DNA from: an uncultured Clostridia bacterium
GTDB lineage: Bacteria; Bacillota; Clostridia; Oscillospirales; Acutalibacteraceae
Direction of reading: 5' to 3'
DNA: 35,853 nt
Assembly: GCA_947589485.1 (NCBI GenBank)
Contig: CANQBK010000016.1
Span: 1 to 35,853 of the forward strand
Below are positions 15,154 to 23,988 of the stretch, in pieces; the first letter of the stretch is position 1; each line of letters begins with the position of its first letter. A model generated the notes under the pieces. It made no database searches. It saw nothing but the letters and a program-made list of their open reading frames with translations, and was not told the DNA's origin. The translations under genes and the position numbers were made by a program.

Positions 15154-17115
15154 ATGGACAAATTTAAACTTGTATCGAATTACAATCCCACGGGCGACCA
15201 GCCTCAGGCAATTGACACACTTGTAAGAAGTATCAAGTCGGGCAATAAAGAACAAACTCTTCTCGGAGTAACAGGTTCGGGAAAAACATTTACAATGGCA
15301 AATATAATTGAACGTATGAACCGTCCTACCTTGGTGCTTGCTCACAACAAAACGCTTGCGGCACAGCTATGCAGTGAATTTAAGGAATTTTTTCCCGAAA
15401 ACGCGGTAGAATATTTCGTAAGCTATTATGATTATTATCAGCCGGAGGCTTATGTTCCGACTACTGACACATATATAGAAAAAGACAGTTCCATAAATGA
15501 CGAAATAGATAAGCTCCGACATTCGGCAACGCTTGCGCTTTCCGAAAGACGTGACGTGATTATCGTTTCAAGTGTTTCCTGCATATATTCTCTCGGTAAC
15601 CCGATAGACTATCGGACAATGGTTATTTCACTTCGTCCCGGTATGCAGAAATCAAGGGACGAGCTTTTGAAAAAGCTCGTTGACTTACAGTACGAACGCA
15701 ATGATATAGATTTTACACGCAACAAGTTCCGTGTAAGAGGAGATGTGGTGGAAATTTTTCCCGTATCATCATCGGATACAATTATACGGGTCGAATTTTT
15801 TGGTGACGAAATTGACAGAATAACAGAGGTCAACCCTATTACGGGTGAAGTTAAAAGTACCGTTCGTCACGCGGCTATTTATCCCGCATCGCATTATATT
15901 GTTCCCCGTGACAAAATGGAGAGTGCAATCAGCGAGATAGAAAGGGAGCTTGAAGAACGCATAGAGTTTTTTAAGGATAGAGGAAAGCTGCTTGAGGCGG
16001 AGCGCATAGAACAGCGCACACGTTATGACATTGAAATGCTCAGGGAAATAGGATTTTGTACGGGAATAGAGAATTACTCAAGAATTTTGTCGGGCAGAGA
16101 AGCGGGTTCGTCCCCGTACACACTTCTTGATTATTTTCCCGACGACTATTTGCTTTTCGTTGACGAGTCCCACGTTACGCTGCCCCAAGTCAGGGGAATG
16201 TACGGAGGCGACAGGGGCAGGAAAGAAAATCTTGTAAATTTCGGATTTCGTCTGCCATCAGCATTTGACAACAGACCCTTGAATTTTGACGAATTTTATG
16301 ACAGAATAAATCAGGCGGTGTTTGTCAGCGCAACGCCCGGAGATTTTGAAAAGGAAAAAAGCAGTATAATTGCCGAACAAGTGATACGTCCTACGGGACT
16401 TCTTGACCCCGAAATAAGTGTACGTCCCGTTGAGGGGCAAATGGACGATTTAATTTCGGAGATAAATATTCGAGCCTCGAAAAAGCAGAGAGTTCTTGTC
16501 ACAACGCTGACGAAAAAAATGGCGGAAGATTTAACGGAATATTTTACCACAATGGGAATAAGGGTAAGATATATGCACTACGACATTGACACGGTTGAAC
16601 GTATGCAAATAATCCGTGATTTACGGCTGGGAGAATTTGATGTTCTTGTCGGCATAAATCTTTTGCGTGAAGGTCTTGACATACCGGAAGTTTCTCTTGT
16701 TGCGATACTTGATGCAGATAAAGAGGGATTTTTAAGAAGTGAGCGTTCGCTTATTCAAACGATAGGACGTGCGGCGCGAAATTCGGAAGGCAAGGTAATA
16801 ATGTACGCTGATGTTGTTACGGATTCAATGGAAAAGGCAATAACAGAAACAGAGAGGCGTCGTGCGATACAACGTCAATACAACGAAGAACACGGAATCA
16901 TTCCCAAAACAATTGTTAAAAAGGTAAATGATATTATAGAAATATCGTCACACGATGACATTGAAAAACGTTCAAAGACCAAATTATCAAAGGCGGAACG
17001 AGAAAAGCTGATTGAACAGCTTACAAAAGAAATGAAAGCGGCGGCAAAAATCCTTGAATTTGAACACGCCGCATATCTCCGTGACAAGATAAAAAAACTT
17101 AGAGGCGATTATTAA
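15154..17115 (+). CDS. uvrB: excinuclease ABC subunit B
   Basis: UvrB is the damage-verifying helicase-like subunit of nucleotide excision repair. It receives lesions from UvrA and forms the pre-incision complex with UvrC. The Walker A motif is [13 protein letters not shown] near the N-terminus; [12 protein letters not shown] forms the beta-hairpin that clamps DNA; DESH is the Walker [10 protein letters not shown] is helicase motif VI; and the C-terminal UVR coiled coil ([22 protein letters not shown]) binds UvrC. At 653 aa it is full length. I use ATG 15154 with AAGGTGAG just upstream, since the track's TTG 15130 adds eight non-conserved residues. uvrA and uvrC are not in the window. Confidence 0.97.
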   Translation: MDKFKLVSNYNPTGDQPQAIDTLVRSIKSGNKEQTLLGVTGSGKTFTMANIIERMNRPTLVLAHNKTLAAQLCSEFKEFFPENAVEYFVSYYDYYQPEAYVPTTDTYIEKDSSINDEIDKLRHSATLALSERRDVIIVSSVSCIYSLGNPIDYRTMVISLRPGMQKSRDELLKKLVDLQYERNDIDFTRNKFRVRGDVVEIFPVSSSDTIIRVEFFGDEIDRITEVNPITGEVKSTVRHAAIYPASHYIVPRDKMESAISEIERELEERIEFFKDRGKLLEAERIEQRTRYDIEMLREIGFCTGIENYSRILSGREAGSSPYTLLDYFPDDYLLFVDESHVTLPQVRGMYGGDRGRKENLVNFGFRLPSAFDNRPLNFDEFYDRINQAVFVSATPGDFEKEKSSIIAEQVIRPTGLLDPEISVRPVEGQMDDLISEINIRASKKQRVLVTTLTKKMAEDLTEYFTTMGIRVRYMHYDIDTVERMQIIRDLRLGEFDVLVGINLLREGLDIPEVSLVAILDADKEGFLRSERSLIQTIGRAARNSEGKVIMYADVVTDSMEKAITETERRRAIQRQYNEEHGIIPKTIVKKVNDIIEISSHDDIEKRSKTKLSKAEREKLIEQLTKEMKAAAKILEFEHAAYLRDKIKKLRGDY

Positions 17116-17304
17116 TGCGCCGAGCCTGCGCTGTCGATTCGCGTTGTCGATCACTCCGTTCGCTCGTACTGCAAAAGATAAGTACAATCGCGCGGCATAA
17201 GTTTTTTTAGCCATAGTCAAAAGTTTCGGTCAAGCCTTTTCAAAGGCTTGCGGATTCCAAAGGCAGAGCCTTTGGCGGGTTTTTAAGGGCGGAGCCCTTA
17301 ACTC
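17116..17304 (+). repeat. dispersed composite repeat, copy 2 (upstream of parE)
   Basis: This copy has the same architecture as copy 1: a CGAACGGAGTG-type module (about 17119-17175, reverse complement), a linker containing TCGCGCGGCAT, then hairpins at 17232-17249, 17257-17275 and 17283-17301. It starts one base after the uvrB stop and ends 37 bp before the parE start, filling the whole gap. The hairpins could give Rho-independent or processing signals after uvrB, but no long T-run follows them. The 77-aa track ORF at 17230-17463 (-) is a by-product. Confidence 0.78.
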
Positions 17305-17340
17305 TGCATGAATAATGTTTACATTGAAAAGAGGGAAAAA

Positions 17341-19326
17341 ATGGCAAAGAAAAAAATACAGGAATACGGTAACGAAAGTATAAGTTCGCTGAAAGGTGCG
17401 GATAGAGTGCGTAAACGTCCCGCAGTTATATTCGGCTCGGACGGTATAGAAGGCTGTCAGCACTCTGCTTTTGAAATATTGTCTAACTCGATTGATGAAG
17501 CAAGAGAGGGATACGGAAAAGAAATTATTGTAACAAAATACGCCGATAATTCGATAGAAATTGAGGACTTCGGCAGGGGTATCCCCGTTGATTATAACAA
17601 AAACGAGGAACGCTATAATTGGGAACTCGTTTTTTGCGAGCTGTATGCCGGAGGAAAATACAATAACAGCGAGGCTGAAAACTATGAGTTCTCCTTGGGA
17701 TTAAACGGTCTTGGTCTTTGTTCTACACAGTATTCGTCCGAATATATGGATGTCGATATTCGCCGTGACGGCACACGCTTTACTCTGCATTTTGAACACG
17801 GAGAAAATGTTGGAGGACTTCATCGTGAACAGTATACCGGTAAGAAAACCGGTACAAAAATTCATTGGAAGCCCGATATAGAGGTGTTTACCGATATAAA
17901 TATATCCGATGAGTATTTTGAGGATACAATAAAACGTCAGGCGATAGTAAATGCAGGTATAAATTTTATTTTCCGTACCGAAAAAAACGGAAAATTTGAA
18001 ATCTCCGAGTTTAAATACGATAACGGTATTGTAGACCATGTAAAGGAAATTGTGGGAGAAAATGCTTTGTCGCAGGTTCAATTATGGCAAACTGAAAAAA
18101 TGGTTCGTGACCGTGACGATAAACCCGAATATAAAACGAAAATAAACATAGCCCTTGCCTTTTCAAATAAAAATGCCGTTGCCGAATATTACCACAATTC
18201 GAGCTTGCTTGAATACGGCGGAGCGCCCGAAAAGGCTGTCAGAAATGCGTTTGTTTATTCCATAGATTCATATTTGAAACAAAACAGCAAATATACTAAA
18301 AACGAAAGTAAAATAAATTTTGACGATGTTAAAGATTGTCTTGTAATTGTTATCTCTTCATTTTCAAATGTGACTTCATACGAAAACCAAACCAAAAAAG
18401 CCATAACAAACAAGGGTATTCAAGACGCAATGACGGAATATTTGCGTCATCAGCTTGAAATATATTTTATTGAAAACAAACTTGATGCGGAAAAAATTTC
18501 AAATCAGGTTCTTATAAATAAAAGGAGCCGTGAAAGTGCCGAGAAAACACGCCTTAACATAAAGAAAACTCTTGCGGGAAATATGGATATGACGGGACGT
18601 GTCGCAAAATTTGTCGATTGCCGAAGCAAAGATAAATCCGAACGGGAACTTTTTATAGTTGAGGGAGATTCGGCTCTCGGAGCCTGCAAACAGGCACGCA
18701 ACCCCGATTTTCAGGCTATAATGCCGATTAGGGGAAAAATATTGAACTGCCTGAAAGCAGACTATGACAAGATTTTTAAAAGTGAAATAATAACCGACTT
18801 GTTAAAGGTTCTCGGATGCGGTGTTGAAGTAAAATCAAAAGCAAACAAGGAGCTTGCATCGTTTGATATGGATTTACTGCGTTGGAACAAGATAATATTT
18901 TGTACCGATGCCGATGTTGACGGCTTTCATATAAGAACGCTCTTGTTGACTATGATATATCGGCTTGCCCCTACTCTTATAAAAGAGGGAAAGGTGTTTA
19001 TTGCCGAGTCGCCCCTTTATGAAATAACATCAAAAGAAAAGGTGTATTTCGCCTATAATGAAACAGAAAAAGAAAACTTTATAAAAGAAATAGGCGATAA
19101 AAAATTTACCGTACAGCGTTCAAAAGGACTTGGTGAAAACGAGCCTGATATGATGAGCTTTACAACAATGAACCCCGATACTCGCCGACTTATCAAGGTA
19201 ATGCCTGATAATGCCGCCGCGACATCTGAAATGTTTGATATACTTCTTGGCGACAACCTCAGTGTAAGACGTGATTATATAATTGAGAACGGAGCAAAAT
19301 ATATTGACGACCTTGATGTTTCTTAA
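17341..19326 (+). CDS. parE: DNA topoisomerase IV-type subunit B (GyrB/ParE family)
   Basis: This is the ATPase subunit of a type IIA topoisomerase, partner of the ParC-like protein encoded next. The GHKL fold shows EILSNSIDEA and DFGRGIPV, an ATP-lid segment GLNGLGL (canonical GLHGVG) and the QTK loop. The TOPRIM domain shows FIVEGDSALGACKQ, IMPIRGKILN and TDADVDGFHIRTLLL, followed by QRSKGLGE. Its 661 residues are slightly divergent from housekeeping GyrB. Clostridia commonly carry such a second pair beside gyrA/gyrB, so topoisomerase IV (decatenation) is the likely role, though activity cannot be read from sequence. I use ATG 17341, preceded by AGAGGG, rather than the track's 17308, which has no ribosome site and begins at the edge of the repeat. 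Confidence 0.87.
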   Translation: MAKKKIQEYGNESISSLKGADRVRKRPAVIFGSDGIEGCQHSAFEILSNSIDEAREGYGKEIIVTKYADNSIEIEDFGRGIPVDYNKNEERYNWELVFCELYAGGKYNNSEAENYEFSLGLNGLGLCSTQYSSEYMDVDIRRDGTRFTLHFEHGENVGGLHREQYTGKKTGTKIHWKPDIEVFTDINISDEYFEDTIKRQAIVNAGINFIFRTEKNGKFEISEFKYDNGIVDHVKEIVGENALSQVQLWQTEKMVRDRDDKPEYKTKINIALAFSNKNAVAEYYHNSSLLEYGGAPEKAVRNAFVYSIDSYLKQNSKYTKNESKINFDDVKDCLVIVISSFSNVTSYENQTKKAITNKGIQDAMTEYLRHQLEIYFIENKLDAEKISNQVLINKRSRESAEKTRLNIKKTLAGNMDMTGRVAKFVDCRSKDKSERELFIVEGDSALGACKQARNPDFQAIMPIRGKILNCLKADYDKIFKSEIITDLLKVLGCGVEVKSKANKELASFDMDLLRWNKIIFCTDADVDGFHIRTLLLTMIYRLAPTLIKEGKVFIAESPLYEITSKEKVYFAYNETEKENFIKEIGDKKFTVQRSKGLGENEPDMMSFTTMNPDTRRLIKVMPDNAAATSEMFDILLGDNLSVRRDYIIENGAKYIDDLDVS

Positions 19327-19336
19327 AGCACATTAA

Positions 19337-19453
19337 GGCGGCATAAATTTATATCAGCCAAAATTAAAGGTTTCGCGCAAGCCTTTTTAAAGTCTTGCGT
19401 TTTTCAAAGGCACAGTCCTTTGGCGAAGTTTCGGGAGCGGAGCCTCCGATAAT
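19337..19453 (+). repeat. dispersed composite repeat, copy 3 (diverged, truncated; upstream of parC)
   Basis: GGCGGCATAAATTTATATCAGCC aligns with the linker of copy 2. It is followed by AAAGGTTTCG, a GCAAGCC...TCTTGC hairpin, CAAAGG...CCTTTG, and GGGAGCGGAGCCTCC. The 5' module is missing. The copy lies between the parE stop and the parC ribosome site and is clearly more diverged than copies 1 and 2. Confidence 0.65.
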
Positions 19454-19480
19454 TTATTACTTGCAGGCAGGAGAAAAAAT

Positions 19481-21721
19481 ATGGCAAAAAGGAAAACAAC
19501 AAAAAATACTGCGTCAACACAAAAAATGCAGGGATATATTGAGGGTGCGGGAGAGGTAGTTGAAGAAAAAATAGTATCAACGCTTGAAGAAAATTTTATG
19601 CCCTACGCTATGAGTATAATACTAAGCCGCGCAATACCCGAAATAGACGGATTTAAACCGTCACACAGAAAGCTGCTGTATACAATGTACAAAATGGGAC
19701 TTTTAGGCTCGACGCGCACTAAATCGGCAAATATAGTCGGTCAGACAATGAGACTGAACCCCCACGGAGATGCGGCGATTTATGACACTATGGTAAGGCT
19801 TAGCAGGGGATATGAGGCACTTTTACACCCATATATAGATTCAAAAGGAAATTTCGGTAAATTTTACAGTCGTGATATGGCTTGGGCAGCGTCAAGATAT
19901 ACCGAGGCAAAGCTCGACCCTATATGCAGCGAACTGTTTAACGATATTGATAAAGATACTGTCGATTTTGTAGATAACTATGACAATACCCTGAAAGAAC
20001 CCTCACTTTTGCCCGCCGCATTTCCATCGGTTCTGGTCAATGCGAATACGGGCATTGCGGTAGGTATGGCAAGCTCTATATGTTCGTTTAACCTTGCCGA
20101 GGTCTGCCGCACGACCGTAGGGCTGCTTAAAGACCCCGATTTTGATATTATGTCAACGCTTATCGCACCCGATTTTACGGGAGGCGCACAAATAGTATAC
20201 GACAAAAAGGTTATAGAAAACATATATAAAACGGGCAGAGGAAGCATTAAGCTGAGAGGGCGGTACCGTTACGACAAGACTGCAAACTGTATAGATATTT
20301 TGAGTATACCTCAAACCGCAACAGCCGAGGCTTTGATAGAAAAGGTTATTGACCTTGTAAAACAAGGCAAAATAAAAGAAATATCGGATATTCGTGACGA
20401 AACAGGACTTGACGGTCTTAAAATAACCATTGACCTTAAACGCGGAATAAATCCCGACAAGCTGATGCAAAAGCTGTATAAGATGACCCCGCTTGAGGAC
20501 AGCTTTTCCTGTAACTTCAATGTGCTTATTGCGGGTACGCCCAAGGTTATGGGAGTTCGTGAGCTTTTGAACGAGTGGTCGGCTTTCCGCATTGAGTGCG
20601 TAAAAAGAAGAACGTACTTTGACCTGCATAAAAAACAGGAAAAACTGCATCTTTTGCGTGGACTTGAAAAAATTTTGCTTGATATAGACAGAGCCATAAG
20701 TATTATACGGGGTACAAAAGAGGAAAGTATGGTCGTTCCGAACCTTATGAGCGGTTTCGGCATTGATGAAACACAAGCCGAATATGTTGCCGAAATAAAA
20801 CTGCGTCAGCTTAACCGTGAATATATATTGAAACGCACCGATGATATTTCACGTCTTGAAAATGATATTGAAAAACTGGAATCTGTTTTAAAAAGTAATG
20901 CCAAAATAAAAAAAATTATCATCAAAGAACTTGAAGATATTGCCGAAAAATACGGTCAGCCCCGTAAAAGTATGATTATATATGCCGATGATATTGTCGA
21001 AGAGGATACAGCCGAGGAAATTCCGGATTATGCCGTTAATTTGTTCTTTACAAAGGACGGTTACTTCAAGAAAATCACGCCCCAGTCTTTAAGAATGAGC
21101 AGTGAACACAAGCTCAAAGAGGGCGATAAAATTATCGAGCATTTTGAAACGACAAACAACACCGACATTATATTCTTTACCGATAAACAGCAGGCGTACA
21201 AGACAAAAGCACCCGAATTTTCGGATACAAAGGCAAGCGTTTTGGGAGAATACATTCCGTCAAAGCTCTCTTTTGACGAGGGTGAAAACGCCGTATATAT
21301 GGTGCCGACAAAAGATTATAAGGGATTTGTTTTATTCGTGTTTGAAAACGGAAAAATAGCTAAAGTGCCGTTGTCGGCATATTTTACCAAAACTAACCGA
21401 AAACGGCTTACCGGCGCATATTCCGACAAGGAGCGTCTGGCGTCTGCGGTATATGTTGAAAATGACGATACCGATATTGTTCTGAGGTCGTCGTCGGGCA
21501 GGATACTTATTATAAAATCGTCCGACCTCCTTGCCAAAACAAGCCGCAATACACAGGGCGTGGCTGTTATGAAACTAAGAAAGGGACACAGAATTGTATA
21601 TGCCGAGGTATATAATGAGTCAATGCTGCGTAATCCCGAAAAATACCGAGCAAAAACAATTCCGGCATCGGGACGTGTTCCCTCTGCCGACGAATCCGGT
21701 GAACAGATTACGTTCGGATAA
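19481..21721 (+). CDS. parC: DNA topoisomerase IV-type subunit A (GyrA/ParC family)
   Basis: This 746-residue protein is the DNA-breaking subunit working with the ParE-like protein. MPYAMSIILSRAIPEIDGFKPSHRKLLY opens the winged-helix domain; the catalytic tyrosine is in AASRYTEAKLDP; and GIAVGMASSICSFNL follows. The quinolone pocket reads NPHGDAAIYD, so the serine (E. coli GyrA Ser83) is Ala98 here. The C-terminal part (about 510-710) is a beta-pinwheel without a clear GyrA box; the closest stretch is TNRKRLTGAY, which supports topoisomerase IV rather than gyrase. The start is ATG 19481 with GGCAGGAGAAAAA upstream. It forms a two-gene unit with parE, separated by repeat copy 3. Confidence 0.88.
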   Translation: MAKRKTTKNTASTQKMQGYIEGAGEVVEEKIVSTLEENFMPYAMSIILSRAIPEIDGFKPSHRKLLYTMYKMGLLGSTRTKSANIVGQTMRLNPHGDAAIYDTMVRLSRGYEALLHPYIDSKGNFGKFYSRDMAWAASRYTEAKLDPICSELFNDIDKDTVDFVDNYDNTLKEPSLLPAAFPSVLVNANTGIAVGMASSICSFNLAEVCRTTVGLLKDPDFDIMSTLIAPDFTGGAQIVYDKKVIENIYKTGRGSIKLRGRYRYDKTANCIDILSIPQTATAEALIEKVIDLVKQGKIKEISDIRDETGLDGLKITIDLKRGINPDKLMQKLYKMTPLEDSFSCNFNVLIAGTPKVMGVRELLNEWSAFRIECVKRRTYFDLHKKQEKLHLLRGLEKILLDIDRAISIIRGTKEESMVVPNLMSGFGIDETQAEYVAEIKLRQLNREYILKRTDDISRLENDIEKLESVLKSNAKIKKIIIKELEDIAEKYGQPRKSMIIYADDIVEEDTAEEIPDYAVNLFFTKDGYFKKITPQSLRMSSEHKLKEGDKIIEHFETTNNTDIIFFTDKQQAYKTKAPEFSDTKASVLGEYIPSKLSFDEGENAVYMVPTKDYKGFVLFVFENGKIAKVPLSAYFTKTNRKRLTGAYSDKERLASAVYVENDDTDIVLRSSSGRILIIKSSDLLAKTSRNTQGVAVMKLRKGHRIVYAEVYNESMLRNPEKYRAKTIPASGRVPSADESGEQITFG

Positions 21722-21754
21722 ATATTGCACTGCGAAATAATGACATAATCAAAA

Positions 21755-21783
21755 TTCCGCAGCCCATAATTTGGACTGCGGAA
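21755..21783 (+). terminator. hairpin after parC (possible terminator)
   Basis: TTCCGCAGCCC pairs with GGACTGCGGAA (one G-U pair). No T-run follows directly. A second imperfect hairpin, ATTGATGAAAGC/GCTTTTTTCATCAAT (21804-21833), lies just downstream and contains a T6 run. Together they probably mark the end of the topoisomerase transcript. The rest of the gap to secG is AT-rich and holds the secG promoter. Confidence 0.5.
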
Positions 21784-21911
21784 CTTATCGAGTGTTTTTC
21801 GTATTGATGAAAGCAAACGCTTTTTTCATCAATAATATTATTCTACATTTTGCACAGATTTATAGCAGGAAAAATATACAAAAAAGAAAATCTTAAATTA
21901 AAATAAATTAC

Positions 21912-21940
21912 TTGATTTTAACATTTAAATATGGTATTAT
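21912..21940 (+). promoter_or_regulatory. secG promoter
   Basis: TTGATT (21912-21917), an exact 17-bp spacer and TATTAT (21935-21940). The start codon of secG is 50 nt downstream. Confidence 0.6.
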
Positions 21941-21989
21941 AAAAAAGTATTGTTAAAACATTAGTTACTTTTTAGGAGGATTTTAAAAT

Positions 21990-22493
21990 ATGGGAGTTTG
22001 GGAAATTATTGTTGCCGCTTTGGTTCTTGTTTTTTCGGTTTTGATGATTATAGTAATCATTCTTCAGGAAGGTCACGAAGCCGGTCTGGGTACGATAACC
22101 GGAGGAGCCGATTCATTTCTTAGCAGGGGCAAAGCGCGTACCGCAGATGCGATTTTTGCAAGAATAACAAAATACTGCGCGCTTTTGTTTTTCGTTTTGG
22201 TCGTTCTTCTTAACGCAATGCAGTATTTTAATTTTACCGGAGCTCCCGATAAGAATGTTACCGAAACTTCGGTAGTTTCCGATGCTTCAACCGAATCGTC
22301 TGCCGAATCAAAATCCGAGAGCAAGACGGAATCGTCAGCCGAGTCAAAAACCGAGAGCAAAACAGAATCGTCAGCCGAGTCGAAAACCGAAAGCAAAGCC
22401 GAATCAAAAGCCGAGAGTAAAGCCGAATCGTCTGCTGTTTCAAATACGCAAAGCGGTCAGGCGTCTGCAAATTCAACATCAAGCCAAGGCTGA
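21990..22493 (+). CDS. secG: preprotein translocase subunit SecG with long repetitive Ser/Glu/Lys tail
   Basis: SecG is the small accessory subunit of the SecYEG protein-export channel. The first 78 residues are a normal SecG: a helix (WEIIVAALVLVFSVLMIIVIIL), the loop QEGHEAGLGTITGGADSFLSRGKART, and a second helix (YCALLFFVLVVLLNAM). The next ~85 residues are an unusual, almost purely Ser/Glu/Lys/Ala tail of 12-residue repeats (ESSAESKTESKT). Family proteins are usually about 75-110 residues, so this roughly doubles the length. By the known SecG topology the tail would face outside the membrane (inference). ATG 21990 is preceded by TTAGGAGGA. The gene is monocistronic, with its own promoter and terminator. 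Confidence 0.9.
   Translation: MGVWEIIVAALVLVFSVLMIIVIILQEGHEAGLGTITGGADSFLSRGKARTADAIFARITKYCALLFFVLVVLLNAMQYFNFTGAPDKNVTETSVVSDASTESSAESKSESKTESSAESKTESKTESSAESKTESKAESKAESKAESSAVSNTQSGQASANSTSSQG
22293..22436 (+). repeat. 36-bp tandem repeat in the secG tail
   Basis: Units begin at 22293, 22329, 22365 and 22401 (GAATCGTC.GCCGA.TCAAAA-type), an exact 36-bp period encoding 12 residues. The last unit is degenerate (GAATCAAAAGCC). The number of units could vary between strains by slippage. Confidence 0.85.
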
Positions 22494-22519
22494 TAAAAGA
22501 ACGGTTTAGAAATTTCAAC

Positions 22520-22563
22520 GCATCTTCAATGTACGGCAAACGCATTGGAGGTGCTTTGTTTTT
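22520..22563 (+). terminator. intrinsic terminator of secG
   Basis: GCATCTTCAATG (22520-22531) pairs over 12 positions, with G-U wobbles, with CATTGGAGGTGC (22543-22554). TTTGTTTTT follows. Confidence 0.75.
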
Positions 22564-22587
22564 AACGGAAATTAGGGTGATTCTGTT

Positions 22588-23925
22588 ATGAAGATACAAT
22601 TGCCGTTTACGGTAAAAATGATTATTGAAAAGCTCGAAAGCAAAGGATACGATGCTTATGCTGTCGGCGGGTGCGTGCGTGACACCGTTATGGGGAAATG
22701 TCCCTCCGACTGGGATATATGTACCTCCGCACTGCCGTGTGAAACGCTTGACGTGCTTAAAAAAGACAATATAATAAAAAACGGAATTAAACACGGTACC
22801 GTAACCGTAAGGTTCGACGGACAAAATTATGAAATAACAACTTTTCGTACAGACGGCAGTTACCTTGACAATCGCCGCCCAAGCAATGTGACGTTTGTGA
22901 GCAGTCTTAGGGAGGATCTCTCGCGCCGTGATTTTACCATAAACGCAATGGCGTATAACGATAGGGACGGTTTAACAGATTATTTTTCGGGTGCGGCTGA
23001 TATTGAAAAAAAGCTCGTCCGTTGTGTCGGAGAACCTGATAAGCGTTTTAACGAAGACGCCCTAAGAATATTGCGTGCCTTGAGATTTTCATCCGTACTC
23101 GGTTTTGATATAGACAAAAAGACTTCCGAGGCAATTCATAAAAATGCGGAGCTTCTCAAGAATATATCATTTGAAAGAATAATGTCCGAATTTGTAAAAA
23201 TCCTTATGGGGAAAAACGTCGAAAGTGTTCTTCTCGGTTACAGCGACGTTATTTCGGTATTCATTCCCGAAATAATCCCGATGATAGGTTTTGAACAGAA
23301 AAATCCTCATCACGTTTATGACGTATGGACACATACGGTTAAAACGGTTGCGGCGGTAAAGAACGAAAAAACACTGCGCCTTGCGGCTTTGCTCCACGAC
23401 TTTGGAAAGCCGCAGAAATTTACCGTTGACGAAAACGGCGTGGGACATTTTAAAGGACACCCGAAAGTAAGTGCGGAAATGGCAAAAAATATACTGACAC
23501 GCCTTAAAGCGGATAATAAAACAAAGAATGATACGGTCAAGCTGATAGAATTACACGACGTGCGTATAAGCCCCGAACCGAAATATGTAAGGCGTTTGGC
23601 GGCAAAAATAGGGGAGGAACTGTATCCGAGCCTTATTGAACTGAAGCGTGCGGATTCTTTGGCGCAAAATCCCGATATGCGCTCACAAAAGCTCGAATAT
23701 GCCGATAAATTGCAAAGGATATTTAATGAAGAAGTAAGCAGGGGAGCCGTATTTTCAATGAAGTCGCTTGCGCTTAACGGAAACGACATAATAAATTTGG
23801 GAATAACCGACGGAGTAGAAATCGGAAAATGCCTTAAATATCTTTATACGCTGGTCATAAACGGCGAAGCGGAAAATACTAAACAGGCATTGACGGAAAA
23901 ACTTAGGGACATAAAAAAGGATTAA
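22588..23925 (+). CDS. cca: CCA tRNA nucleotidyltransferase with HD domain
   Basis: This enzyme adds or repairs the 3'-terminal CCA of tRNAs without a template. The class II nucleotidyltransferase head shows YAVGGCVRDTVMG and the metal-binding pair in SDWDIC, followed by RRDFTINAMAYN and the RNA-binding block RFNEDALRILRALRFSS. A C-terminal HD phosphohydrolase domain is visible at about 255-350 (HTVKTV...LLHDFGKP, then HPKVSAEMA). 445 residues is normal for the HD-bearing Firmicutes form. ATG 22588 is preceded by TAGGGTGA. It follows the secG terminator and precedes dnaD by 63 bp. Confidence 0.94.
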   Translation: MKIQLPFTVKMIIEKLESKGYDAYAVGGCVRDTVMGKCPSDWDICTSALPCETLDVLKKDNIIKNGIKHGTVTVRFDGQNYEITTFRTDGSYLDNRRPSNVTFVSSLREDLSRRDFTINAMAYNDRDGLTDYFSGAADIEKKLVRCVGEPDKRFNEDALRILRALRFSSVLGFDIDKKTSEAIHKNAELLKNISFERIMSEFVKILMGKNVESVLLGYSDVISVFIPEIIPMIGFEQKNPHHVYDVWTHTVKTVAAVKNEKTLRLAALLHDFGKPQKFTVDENGVGHFKGHPKVSAEMAKNILTRLKADNKTKNDTVKLIELHDVRISPEPKYVRRLAAKIGEELYPSLIELKRADSLAQNPDMRSQKLEYADKLQRIFNEEVSRGAVFSMKSLALNGNDIINLGITDGVEIGKCLKYLYTLVINGEAENTKQALTEKLRDIKKD

Positions 23926-23988
23926 ATTGAAGCGGATATTTTGATATGCTGTAATTGACCGATAGGACTGTAAAAGTGGGGAAAGAAA

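Noticed and set aside
20153-20776. 207-aa - strand ORF opposite parC
   Set aside because: It is a shadow of the conserved parC coding frame, with a second overlapping - strand ORF in another frame at the same place.
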